A program made the translations under genes and the position numbers. Below, piece by piece: positions 1 through 5,802 of a DNA stretch of 7,071 nt. Location of the stretch: contig UQQZ01000106.1 in NCBI GenBank assembly GCA_900543305.1, positions 1 to 7,071 of the forward strand, written 5' to 3'. The notes beneath the pieces are model-generated. The model was not told the DNA's origin and made no database searches. It worked only from the letters and a program-made list of their open reading frames with translations. Every line of letters begins with the position of its first letter. The stretch's first letter is position 1. The stretch is from an uncultured Oscillospiraceae bacterium (GTDB taxonomy: Bacteria; Bacillota; Clostridia; Oscillospirales; Acutalibacteraceae).

Positions 1-181
1 CATCTCGAAGAAATCCTTCTTCCTGGGCGGGAGAAGGGCACTTTTCTCCTCGGAGGGCCAGGCCGGGACGGGAAAGGCCGAACCGGTGCTCCAGAAGCAG
101 GGCAGCGTCGGTGCCGGGAGAATCGATGCCCGCCTCCTGAAAACGCCGCCGGGCAGTCAAGTACAGCTGACGATACGTCAC
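1..181 (-). CDS. prmC: Peptide chain release factor glutamine N5-methyltransferase PrmC (HemK), N-terminal part only
   Basis: The minus strand from a GTG at 181 reads MTYRQLYLTARRRFQEAGID and continues with SPGTDAALLLEHRFGLSR before running off the window edge. Helical N-terminus, then 'AGIDSP..DA.LLL.H.FGLSR', is the usual PrmC/HemK substrate-recognition domain. The SAM-binding domain and the NPPY motif lie outside the window. PrmC methylates the glutamine of the GGQ motif in RF1 and RF2 in the cytoplasm. The GTG start overlaps the yqhQ stop as GTGA (4 bp), and GGGGAGG at 192-198 lies 10 nt upstream, so translation is probably coupled to yqhQ. The yqhQ-prmC order is common in Clostridia, often followed by prfA. 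That synteny is the second support for the call, because only about 60 residues are visible. Confidence 0.85.
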   Translation of the reverse strand, partial: MTYRQLYLTARRRFQEAGIDSPGTDAALLLEHRFGLSRPGLALRGEKCPSPAQEEGFLRD

Positions 182-1116
182 CGGATCAAGTCCTCCCCGT
201 TTTCCGGGATCACCGCTTCCATGGCGGCAATAGCCGCTTCGATCATCTTGTCGTCGGGCTCCTTGACGGTGATTCGCTGCATCCAAAGCCCGGGGGCGGT
301 AATGGCCCGGGAGAGCCAGTTGTCATGACGGGCGCAGGCCTTTTGGAGCTCGTAGCCCACGTTCATGATCACGGGAATGCACAAGATCTTGGTAAAGGTA
401 CGCAGGAAGGGGTTGGAGAAGGGGATGAAAAATCCCACGATAATCCCCAGCACCAGCATGAGGATCAGGAAGCTGGTGCCGCAGCGGGGATGGAACCGGC
501 CCTGAATCCGCACGTTCTCCACGGTGAGGGGCAGGTCGTTTTCGTAACAGAAGATGGTTTTGTGTTCGGCTCCGTGGTATTGGAAGGTGCGCTTGATGTC
601 TGGCACCTGGCCGATCAATCCCACATAGGCCACAAAAAGCCCCACCCGGATCACTCCTTCAAAGAGGGAGCGCCAGCTGGCGATGTTGCCGGGCACCGCA
701 GATTCCAGCAGATTGAAGAGCACGGTGGGCAGGAAGAAGAACAGTACCACTGCCAGGGCCACCCCCAGGATAGAAGCCACCGTCATGATGACCTCGGTCA
801 TTTTTTCTCCCAGGTGATCGGACAGCCACTTGTCGATACCGGTGAGCTCTTCCTCTTCCTCCCCTTGGGTGAGCTTGTCCGCAGAGAGGGAAAGGGCCTT
901 GTAGCCCAGGCGGAAGGAGTCGATCAGGGCGAAGATGCCCCGGAGAAAGGGTTTTCCCAAAATGGGATGGGATTGGGTGAGACGGGGGGTGGTGATTTCC
1001 TCGGTGGAGATGTTGCCCTGTTCGTCACAGAAGGCGGCCACGGTGCGTTTGGGGCCCACCATCATGATGCCCTCCATCAGGGCCTGGCCTCCGATGGTGG
1101 TGATCTTTTTACTCAT
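178..1116 (-). CDS. yqhQ: YqhQ family (DUF1385) polytopic membrane protein
   Basis: The 312-residue product fits the DUF1385/YqhQ family in length and motifs. It has the N-terminal GGQALMEGIMM (9-19), FQYHGAEHKTIFCYE (178-192), HPRCGTSF (209-216) and a C-terminal GYELQKACARHDNW (254-267). Hydrophobic stretches at about 112-136, 154-170, 214-236 and 243-256 indicate several membrane passes. An acidic run (EEEEE, 86-90) precedes the first of them. The molecular function of this family is not established as far as I know, so none is assigned. The start ATG lies inside the end of the kinase gene: ATGAGTAA is both the yqhQ start and the kinase stop, an 8-bp overlap. AGGAAAGG lies about 13 nt upstream. 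The 3' end overlaps prmC by 4 bp. Tight packing on both sides implies co-translation with the kinase and prmC. Confidence 0.92.
   Translation of the reverse strand: MSKKITTIGGQALMEGIMMVGPKRTVAAFCDEQGNISTEEITTPRLTQSHPILGKPFLRGIFALIDSFRLGYKALSLSADKLTQGEEEEELTGIDKWLSDHLGEKMTEVIMTVASILGVALAVVLFFFLPTVLFNLLESAVPGNIASWRSLFEGVIRVGLFVAYVGLIGQVPDIKRTFQYHGAEHKTIFCYENDLPLTVENVRIQGRFHPRCGTSFLILMLVLGIIVGFFIPFSNPFLRTFTKILCIPVIMNVGYELQKACARHDNWLSRAITAPGLWMQRITVKEPDDKMIEAAIAAMEAVIPENGEDLIR
192..198 (-). promoter_or_regulatory. Shine-Dalgarno for prmC, inside the yqhQ 3' end
   Basis: GGGGAGG on the minus strand lies 10 nt before the GTG at 181. No ATG is in frame nearby, so this site supports the GTG that overlaps the yqhQ stop as the prmC start. 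Confidence 0.6.
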
Positions 1117-2587
1117 AGGCGTTGGAATTCCTTTCCTGAATGAATTTTACAATTTCGGGGTTTTCCACCAGCTGGGGATTTTCCTCCACACAGGCGCAGG
1201 TGGGCAGGGAAATGGTGATGGTGGTGCCCTTGCCCTCCACGCTTTGGATGTCCAAGGTGCCCCCGTGCATGGCTACGATTTCATCGGCCACCGCCAGACC
1301 GATGCCGGAACCCCGGACCAGCTGGTTGGCCTTGTAGAATTTCTTTTTCACATTGGGCAGGTGTTCGGCGGGGATGCCGCAGCCGGTGTCGGAGATGATC
1401 ACCCGCACCCATCCCATATCCCCTCGGGACAGAACGGTGATGGTCCCGCCGGACTGGGTGTATTTCAGGGCGTTATCCAGAATATTCACAAAGACCTGCC
1501 TGAGCCGGTCCACGTCCCCGTACACAGGGGGCAAAGTGGGGGTTTCCTCGTAGTGGAGGGTTTTGTGCTCGGTGCGGGCCCGGTCGGTGAACATGTACAC
1601 CGCCTCGTCCAGTTCCGCCAGAATGTCCAGCCGGGAGACGATCAGGCGCATGCGGCCATTTTGGAGCCGGGAAAAATCCAACAGCTCCTCCACCAGCCCC
1701 GAAAGCCGTTCCGATTCCCGGATGATCACGTTCATGCCTTTTTCGGAGGTTTCCCGATCCACACCTCCCTGGAGGGTTTCCGCCCAGCCCTTGATGGCGG
1801 TGAGGGGGGTGCGCAGCTCGTGGGACACCGAGGAGATAAAGTCGTTTTTCATCTGTTCGGCGGCTCCCAGTTCTCCGGCCATGTCGTTGATGGCGTCGCA
1901 AAGCTGGCCGATTTCGTCGTCCTTGGCCTTGTCAATGCGCACGGCAAAGTCCCCTTGGGCGATCTTCCTGGCACTGGCGCTGACCTGCCGGACCGGGATG
2001 ACGATGGAGCGGATAAAATACATGCCGGAAAGGGTCAGCAGCAGCATGATGAACAGCCCCGAGGCAATGAGCACCAAAATGACCACGGTGGTCTGCTGGT
2101 CGGCCCGTTCCATGGAGACCATGTACCGAATGGAGCCTAGCAGGCTGCCCGCATCGTCCCGGACCACCCGGGTGATGGCCATGACCTTTTCTCCCGTGTT
2201 GAGCCTGCCCACCCATTTGCCGGAATCGCTGAGGCTTTGGAGGGCTTCCTGGTAATCGGGCATTTCCTGGTCCTGGTCGGGTTCGAAGCCCGTGGAGGTG
2301 ATGAACACCCGCCCCTGCTGGTCCAGGGCCATGATTTCCATGTTGTTCTTGTCGGGAAAGTTTTCGATGTAGTCCCGGGTGATGGCGGTAAACTCCGAGG
2401 AGGTGTTGTAGCCGCTGGAAAGCACGTTTAACAGCTCGTCGGCCCGGCCGGTCAGGGCCAGTTCGATGCCGTTGTAGGTGGAGCTTTTCACCATCAGGGA
2501 CAGCGAGGTGATGAAGATGGTCAGGATCACGAAGACCGCGCCGATGGTGTTGACCAGCCAGCGGCGGGAAATTCCGTGGACAAACAT
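1109..2587 (-). CDS. Membrane sensor histidine kinase (HAMP-HisKA-HATPase), partner of the upstream response regulator
   Basis: This 492-residue kinase has a complete classical layout. TM1 is at about 11-33, an extracytoplasmic sensor region at 34-165, TM2 at about 166-192 and HAMP at about 193-245. HisKA carries SSVSHELRTPL with the phospho-accepting His256. The ATP-binding domain has an N box (NILDNALKYT, 368-377), a G1 box (DTGCGIP, 400-406), an F box around Phe417 and a G2 box (GSGIGLAVADEIV, 426-438). All catalytic motifs are intact. The sensor region includes MALDQQGRVFITSTGF, which looks like a PAS/Cache-type fold, but the ligand is unknown. After the kinase core comes a tail of about 30 residues with 'CAC' (464-466), atypical for the family. 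The start is supported by AGGAGG at 2597-2602, 9 nt upstream. The response regulator gene lies 102 bp upstream in the same direction, so the two are a likely cognate pair. The last 8 bp overlap yqhQ. Confidence 0.93.
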   Translation of the reverse strand: MFVHGISRRWLVNTIGAVFVILTIFITSLSLMVKSSTYNGIELALTGRADELLNVLSSGYNTSSEFTAITRDYIENFPDKNNMEIMALDQQGRVFITSTGFEPDQDQEMPDYQEALQSLSDSGKWVGRLNTGEKVMAITRVVRDDAGSLLGSIRYMVSMERADQQTTVVILVLIASGLFIMLLLTLSGMYFIRSIVIPVRQVSASARKIAQGDFAVRIDKAKDDEIGQLCDAINDMAGELGAAEQMKNDFISSVSHELRTPLTAIKGWAETLQGGVDRETSEKGMNVIIRESERLSGLVEELLDFSRLQNGRMRLIVSRLDILAELDEAVYMFTDRARTEHKTLHYEETPTLPPVYGDVDRLRQVFVNILDNALKYTQSGGTITVLSRGDMGWVRVIISDTGCGIPAEHLPNVKKKFYKANQLVRGSGIGLAVADEIVAMHGGTLDIQSVEGKGTTITISLPTCACVEENPQLVENPEIVKFIQERNSNAYE

Positions 2588-2660
2588 GGCCCCCTTCCTC
2601 CTTTCCTGAGACCGGATGGTCCCGGCCCCAAAATCTTCCGGGCAGCCCTTTTTTCGGGCC

Positions 2661-2684
2661 CACCGGGGAGAGCATTCCCGGGTG
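2661..2684 (-). other. Intercistronic GC-rich hairpin between response regulator and kinase
   Basis: CACCGGGG (2661-2668) faces CCCGGGTG (2677-2684) with an 8-nt loop. Seven of eight positions pair, with one C-C mismatch on the transcribed strand. It begins 5 nt after the response regulator stop codon. No U-tract follows, so it is not a standard intrinsic terminator. It could slow exonucleases or attenuate expression of the kinase. Confidence 0.5.
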
Positions 2685-2689
2685 TTACA

Positions 2690-3394
2690 TTACACGTCCC
2701 AGCGGTAGCCCAAGCCCCAGACGGTGACAATGTGCTGGGGGTTGGAGGGTTCCTCCTCCACTTTCATCCGCAGGCGGCGGATATTTACGTCCACAATTTT
2801 TTCCTCTCCCACATAGCTGGCTCCCCACACATGCCGGAGAATATCGCCCCGGGCCAGAGCCACGCCGGGGTGGGAGAAAAAGTATTCCATAATCTGAAAT
2901 TCCACCTGGGTCAATTCGATGGGCCGTTTGCCTTTGAGGAAGGAGCGGTTGCGCAGGTTCAAGCAGAATTCCCCGGAGACCAGCTCGTCCCGGAGGCTGC
3001 CCTCCTGTTTTTCCGCGGCCAGGGCTACCCGCCGGTAGACGGCGTCCACCCGGGCCACCAATTCCGAGGGAGAAAAGGGCTTTGTCACATAGTCGTCGGC
3101 CCCCATCATCAGGCCGCTGACCTTGTCCATTTCCTGGGTTCGGGCGGAAAGCAGGATGATGCCAATGGAGGGATTTTGCCGCCGCAGTTCCTTGCAGACC
3201 GCCAGCCCATCGTGGTCCCCGGGCATCATAATGTCCAGCACGGCCACGTCAAAATTGCCGTTTTCCTGTTCGTAAAGGGCCAAAGCCTGGTCGCCGGTTT
3301 CGGCTTCATAGGCCCGGTATCCGGCCCGTTCCAGGTTGATGACCACAAATTCCCGAATATTCTGTTCGTCCTCGGCCACAAGGATTTTTTTCAT
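2690..3394 (-). CDS. OmpR-family response regulator transcription factor
   Basis: The 234-residue product starts MKKILVAEDEQNIREFVV. The receiver domain (1 to about 118) has the acidic pair Glu8-Asp9, phospho-acceptor Asp54 (in AVLDIMMP), conserved Ser83 and Lys105 (in TKPFSP). A winged-helix DNA-binding domain follows (about 132-234), with ELTQVEFQIMEYF, VDVNIRRLRMKVE and the terminal TVWGLGYRW. The reading frame is open further upstream to 3574, but that extension would overlap the lipoprotein gene and is unlike any receiver domain. The ATG at 3394, with a purine-rich site (GGAAAGGGGAAGG, 3400-3412), is the supported start. It is very probably phosphorylated by the kinase encoded 102 bp downstream. 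The target promoters are unknown, and autoregulation of its own operon is plausible but not shown. Confidence 0.95.
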   Translation of the reverse strand: MKKILVAEDEQNIREFVVINLERAGYRAYEAETGDQALALYEQENGNFDVAVLDIMMPGDHDGLAVCKELRRQNPSIGIILLSARTQEMDKVSGLMMGADDYVTKPFSPSELVARVDAVYRRVALAAEKQEGSLRDELVSGEFCLNLRNRSFLKGKRPIELTQVEFQIMEYFFSHPGVALARGDILRHVWGASYVGEEKIVDVNIRRLRMKVEEEPSNPQHIVTVWGLGYRWDV

Positions 3395-3429
3395 CAAAAC
3401 CTTCCCCTTTCCTCTTGTTCTGTGGCACA

Positions 3430-3450
3430 CCGGATCCGGCCCGGACCCGG
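3430..3450 (-). other. Intercistronic hairpin between lipoprotein and response regulator
   Basis: On the minus strand CCGGGTCC pairs with GGATCCGG: 8 bp including one G-U, loop of 5 nt. It starts 9 nt after the lipoprotein stop codon. No run of T follows, so it is unlikely to terminate by itself. It sits in the 65-bp gap before the response regulator and may set the ratio of lipoprotein to regulator through mRNA processing or stability. Confidence 0.55.
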
Positions 3451-3459
3451 CAGAGAGCT

Positions 3460-4833
3460 TCATTCCCCGATCAGGTGGAAATTTTGGCGGATCAAGGCAA
3501 TGGCGTTCAGGGTCCCCTGATCCTGGGTAAGGGCCTGAATGCCATACACCAGGTCTCCCCGTTCCGCCAGCCATTGGAATCCGCTGGTTTCTCCCCGGCT
3601 GTCCCAGGCCGACCGGGTAAACACCCGGATGGCGAACAGGGGGGACCCCAACAACTGAACGCCTTCCTCATCGGTGACCACCTGGGTGTAGGTCACCGTG
3701 CGCTTGGAGGTGTCGTTGGAGGCGGATATTTTTCCGGAAAACTGTCCCGGCAGCCGGAACCAGTAATTTTCTCCCATGTTCATCAAGGCCGGCAGCACAG
3801 TCCGAGCATCGCCCGGCGCCTGAAATACGCTCCACTCCACCAGATAGCTGGTGGAATCCAGAGACACCCGTTCCGGAATGCAGGGCAGCTGGGTCACCAC
3901 CGGCACCTCCACCAGCCCGTCCCCATTGATATCCTGGGAGACAAAGGTGGCTGCCGAGGGGCGAGAGAAGGGATTCTGATACGTTTCCGTGTTCACCCCG
4001 GGAGGCCCGTTTTTCAACAGACCATTTTCCAGGTAAAACACCTGGGTGGTCATGCTGCCGTCTGCCTTGGATCCGTCCAGCACCACGCCCCAACGGTCCT
4101 GGGACAGCTGCCCGAACAGAATGGAGGAGTAGCTGGAAATGGAGTTGTCCGCGTTGGCGGTGTACACCTCCCGGAAGGAATTCTCCTCCCAGGAAAACAC
4201 ATGGGCCAGAGCCGGCAGGGATTCCCCTCCCTCTTCCTCGGCGGCCAGGTACTTGTCCACGGTGAACACTTCCCAGGAGCCGTCTCCATCAAAGTCGGTA
4301 ACCGTCAATTCCCCGTAAGTGCTCAGGGAATGCTCGGTCACGTTGCCCTCCTGATACAGGTAGGCGGATACGGTGGCGGTACGGCCCGTGGTGCCTGCGG
4401 TGCTGCCCCAGCCGATGAGCACATCCTCCCGGCCGTCCCCGTTCAGGTCTCCGAACAGCACTACGTCCACCTGGTTGGCGGTATTCACAAAGGAAGCGGC
4501 CAAGCGCCACTGATCCTCCTCTTTTTCCAAAAAGTTCACTTCCGCGCCGCCCTCTTCCAGGGCTACAAATCCGATGGCGTCGGAAACTCCGTCCCCCGAC
4601 CAGTCCCGCATGATGATGGCGGACCGGTAATTTCCCCGTTTGGGGTAGAGAAAAGTCAGTTCCTGGCGGTCCCCCTGGAGCAGCTCATAAATGCCCTGCT
4701 GATCCATGCTGGCCTTGGGTGGGGACATGAGGTTTTGGGCTTCCAAGCCGGAAAAGGAGCAGCCTGCCTGAGTCAGGCAGACCAGAATCCCCAGGGCCAG
4801 CGCGGCCAGCCGAATTCCCCAATGACGCTTCAC
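3460..4833 (-). CDS. Secreted lipoprotein with four calcium-binding-type (FG-GAP/VCBS-like) repeats
   Basis: From the GTG at 4833 the product is 457 residues. A short basic start (MKRHWGIR) and a hydrophobic stretch (9-23) end in QAGC, giving a lipoprotein signal with lipidated Cys25. The -3 residue is Gln rather than the usual Leu, so the lipobox is slightly atypical. Four loops of the D-x-[DNS]-G-D-G type follow: DWSGDGVSD (77-85), DLNGDGRED (129-137), DFDGDGSWE (180-188) and DINGDGLVE (301-309). These are the metal-binding loops of FG-GAP/VCBS beta-propeller repeats, so a Ca2+-binding propeller outside the membrane is inferred. The last 130 residues hold no such loop and I do not recognise them. 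The frame is open upstream to 5181, but that part crosses the divergent rsmE gene and has no lipoprotein character. The 11-nt Shine-Dalgarno at 4839-4849 fixes the GTG. As the first gene ahead of a two-component system, it may be that system's sensory accessory. The substrate is unknown. Confidence 0.87.
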   Translation of the reverse strand: MKRHWGIRLAALALGILVCLTQAGCSFSGLEAQNLMSPPKASMDQQGIYELLQGDRQELTFLYPKRGNYRSAIIMRDWSGDGVSDAIGFVALEEGGAEVNFLEKEEDQWRLAASFVNTANQVDVVLFGDLNGDGREDVLIGWGSTAGTTGRTATVSAYLYQEGNVTEHSLSTYGELTVTDFDGDGSWEVFTVDKYLAAEEEGGESLPALAHVFSWEENSFREVYTANADNSISSYSSILFGQLSQDRWGVVLDGSKADGSMTTQVFYLENGLLKNGPPGVNTETYQNPFSRPSAATFVSQDINGDGLVEVPVVTQLPCIPERVSLDSTSYLVEWSVFQAPGDARTVLPALMNMGENYWFRLPGQFSGKISASNDTSKRTVTYTQVVTDEEGVQLLGSPLFAIRVFTRSAWDSRGETSGFQWLAERGDLVYGIQALTQDQGTLNAIALIRQNFHLIGE

Positions 4834-4838
4834 AGGCA

Positions 4839-4849
4839 GATCACCTCCT
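4839..4849 (-). promoter_or_regulatory. Perfect extended Shine-Dalgarno deciding the lipoprotein GTG start
   Basis: AGGAGGTGATC on the minus strand matches the 16S rRNA 3' end over 11 nt and lies 5 nt before the GTG at 4833. It supports this GTG over the much longer upstream reading frame and predicts very efficient initiation despite the non-ATG start. Confidence 0.85.
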
Positions 4850-4864
4850 GGGCGGAACCCGCCC
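4850..4864 (-). other. Leader hairpin abutting the lipoprotein Shine-Dalgarno
   Basis: GGGCGG (4850-4855) and CCGCCC (4859-4864) form a 6-bp all-GC stem with a 3-nt loop. Its base touches the Shine-Dalgarno directly (4849/4850), so it could affect ribosome access or help present the site. Confidence 0.5.
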
Positions 4865-4877
4865 TCCCAAAACTGCG

Positions 4878-4907
4878 GGCAGGGACAAACCGGAGTCTTT
4901 CCCTGCC
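4878..4907 (-). other. Leader hairpin, 8-bp perfect stem
   Basis: GGCAGGGA (4878-4885) and TCCCTGCC (4900-4907) are exact inverted repeats with a 14-nt loop, in the transcribed leader of the lipoprotein operon. No strong U-tract follows. It is the largest of three consecutive leader hairpins. I do not recognise it as any named riboswitch. Confidence 0.55.
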
Positions 4908-4916
4908 GTCCCCCTT

Positions 4917-4931
4917 CCCCTGGGGCAGGGG
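4917..4931 (-). other. Leader hairpin near the transcript 5' end
   Basis: CCCCTG (4917-4922) and CAGGGG (4926-4931) form a 6-bp stem with a 3-nt loop, roughly 7-20 nt into the predicted transcript. It may protect the 5' end of the mRNA. An alternative pairing of the neighbouring C and G runs is possible. Confidence 0.45.
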
Positions 4932-4944
4932 GAGATTCACAGAC

Positions 4945-4953
4945 ATTATAGCA
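4945..4953 (-). promoter_or_regulatory. Extended -10 promoter of the lipoprotein-two-component-yqhQ-prmC operon
   Basis: The minus strand reads TGCTATAAT, a perfect extended -10 (TG-N-TATAAT). The predicted transcription start is near 4938, leaving a leader of about 105 nt. At 17 bp upstream there is no good -35; TTGATG is present but at 20 bp. A promoter with a consensus extended -10 and a weak -35 is often activator-assisted, which would fit control by the operon's own regulator, though nothing here proves that. Confidence 0.75.
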
Positions 4954-4980
4954 TAGCGGGAAGAAAAAATCATCAACAAA

Positions 4981-5010
4981 GTGGAAACAGGGGGCCGGGA
5001 TGGGTTCCAC
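4981..5010. repeat. Inverted repeat GTGGAA-N18-TTCCAC between the divergent promoters
   Basis: GTGGAA (4981-4986) and TTCCAC (5005-5010) are exact inverted arms with centres 24 bp apart, lying between the minus-strand -10 at 4945 and the plus-strand -35 at 5014. The position suits a regulator binding site acting on one or both promoters. Six-bp arms can occur by chance. Confidence 0.3.
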
Positions 5011-5013
5011 CCG

Positions 5014-5042
5014 TTGACAAACCCTCCCCCGAACACTAGAAT
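5014..5042 (+). promoter_or_regulatory. Sigma-A-type promoter of rsmE-ymfI
   Basis: TTGACA (5014-5019) and TAGAAT (5037-5042) are separated by exactly 17 bp. The predicted start is near 5049, giving a short leader before the ATG at 5076. The sequence suggests strong constitutive expression. It is divergent from the lipoprotein operon promoter, with start sites about 110 bp apart. Confidence 0.85.
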
Positions 5043-5075
5043 CATAGCAGAGAAACGGGAGAAAGGTGGGACGCC

Positions 5076-5786
5076 ATGGCCAGGTTTTTTGTGGAGGAAA
5101 AGCCGCAAGGGGAATATTTTGTAGGGGGAGAGGACGGCCGTCACATGGTCCGGTCCCTGCGGATGCGCCCCGGGGAGGCATTGACCCTCTGTGACGGAAA
5201 GGGGACCGACTATCCCTGTGTAATCCTGTCCTGTGAAGAAGAGGGGGCCTGGGTCCGGGTGGAAGAGGGCGTCCCCAGCCGAGGAGAACCCAACACTTGG
5301 GTTACGGTTTGCCAGTGTCTTCCCAAGGGGGACAAGCTGGAAACGGTGGTGCAGAAATCCGTGGAGCTGGGAGCAGCGGAAATCTGGCCGGGGGCGAGCG
5401 CCCGGTGCGTGGTCCGCTGGGACGGGAAATCTGCCGGGAAAAAGACCCAGCGCCTTCAGAAGATCGCCCGGGAAGCAGCCATGCAGAGCGGCCGGGGAAA
5501 AATCCCCCAGGTGGCCCCGCCCCGGTCCCTGAAGGAGGCCCTGGAAGCAGCCGCCCGGGAAGGGGATGTGCTGTTCTTCTACGAGCGGGGAGAGGCAAGC
5601 CTTCGGGAGGCGGTGGCAGTTTCCGGACCCACAAACACAAAGAGCTTTTCCCCGGAAGAGGCGGAGCTGGCCGCTTCCCTGGGGGGAAAGATCCTGACTC
5701 TGGGGCCCAGAATCCTGCGGACGGAAACTGCGCCTCTGGCGGCCCTGGCAGCCATCTTTTACGCCAAAGGCGACATGGAACTTTGA
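5076..5786 (+). CDS. rsmE: 16S rRNA (uracil-1498-N3)-methyltransferase RsmE, apparently lacking the GPEGGF loop
   Basis: RsmE is a SPOUT-fold, knotted SAM-dependent enzyme that methylates U1498 of 16S rRNA in the small subunit. The 236-residue product has the N-terminal PUA-like RNA-binding part (1 to about 70, MARFFVEE..., HMVRSLRMRPGE), then KGDKLETVVQKSVELGAAEI (84-103), ARCVV (109-113), KIAREAAMQSGR (129-140) and the C-terminal knot motif LGPRILRTETAPLAALAA (209-226). Between Leu176 and FSPEEAELA (191-199) the usual hydrophobic strand plus GPEGG is absent; the sequence reads SGPTNTKSFSPEE. The protein is also about ten residues shorter than typical. The reading frame is continuous, so this would be an in-frame loss, which may impair SAM binding. 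AGGTGGG (5064-5070) lies 5 nt before the ATG. It is followed 16 bp later by ymfI. Confidence 0.9.
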   Translation: MARFFVEEKPQGEYFVGGEDGRHMVRSLRMRPGEALTLCDGKGTDYPCVILSCEEEGAWVRVEEGVPSRGEPNTWVTVCQCLPKGDKLETVVQKSVELGAAEIWPGASARCVVRWDGKSAGKKTQRLQKIAREAAMQSGRGKIPQVAPPRSLKEALEAAAREGDVLFFYERGEASLREAVAVSGPTNTKSFSPEEAELAASLGGKILTLGPRILRTETAPLAALAAIFYAKGDMEL

Positions 5787-5802
5787 GAAGGGGGGCAAAC
5801 CC

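Noticed and set aside
935..2140. 401-residue plus-strand open frame over the kinase and yqhQ genes
   Set aside because: It is antisense to two genes with full domain matches, is rich in His, Gly and Gln in the manner of a GC-rich shadow frame, and has no family motif or ribosome site.
2642..2660. GCCC-GAAAAAA-GGGC on the minus strand as a terminator before the kinase
   Set aside because: The stem is only 4 bp and no U-tract follows. The A-run is in the loop, so it cannot act as an intrinsic terminator.
3395..3574. N-terminal extension of the response regulator to 3574
   Set aside because: The extension overlaps the lipoprotein coding region, and receiver domains start at the MKKILVAEDE segment, which has its own ribosome site.
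4834..4938. Known riboswitch or T-box in the lipoprotein leader
   Set aside because: The three hairpins show no sequence I can match to a named class, and there is no terminator/antiterminator pair or T-box motif.
3415..4956. 513-residue plus-strand open frame over the lipoprotein gene
   Set aside because: Antisense shadow: the opposite strand has a signal peptide, regular repeats and a perfect Shine-Dalgarno, while this frame shows no domain and its composition is typical of complementary GC-rich DNA.
4834..5181. N-terminal extension of the lipoprotein to an ATG at 5181
   Set aside because: It would overlap the start of divergent rsmE and both promoters, and would bury the lipoprotein signal internally. 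The GTG at 4833 has an ideal ribosome site.
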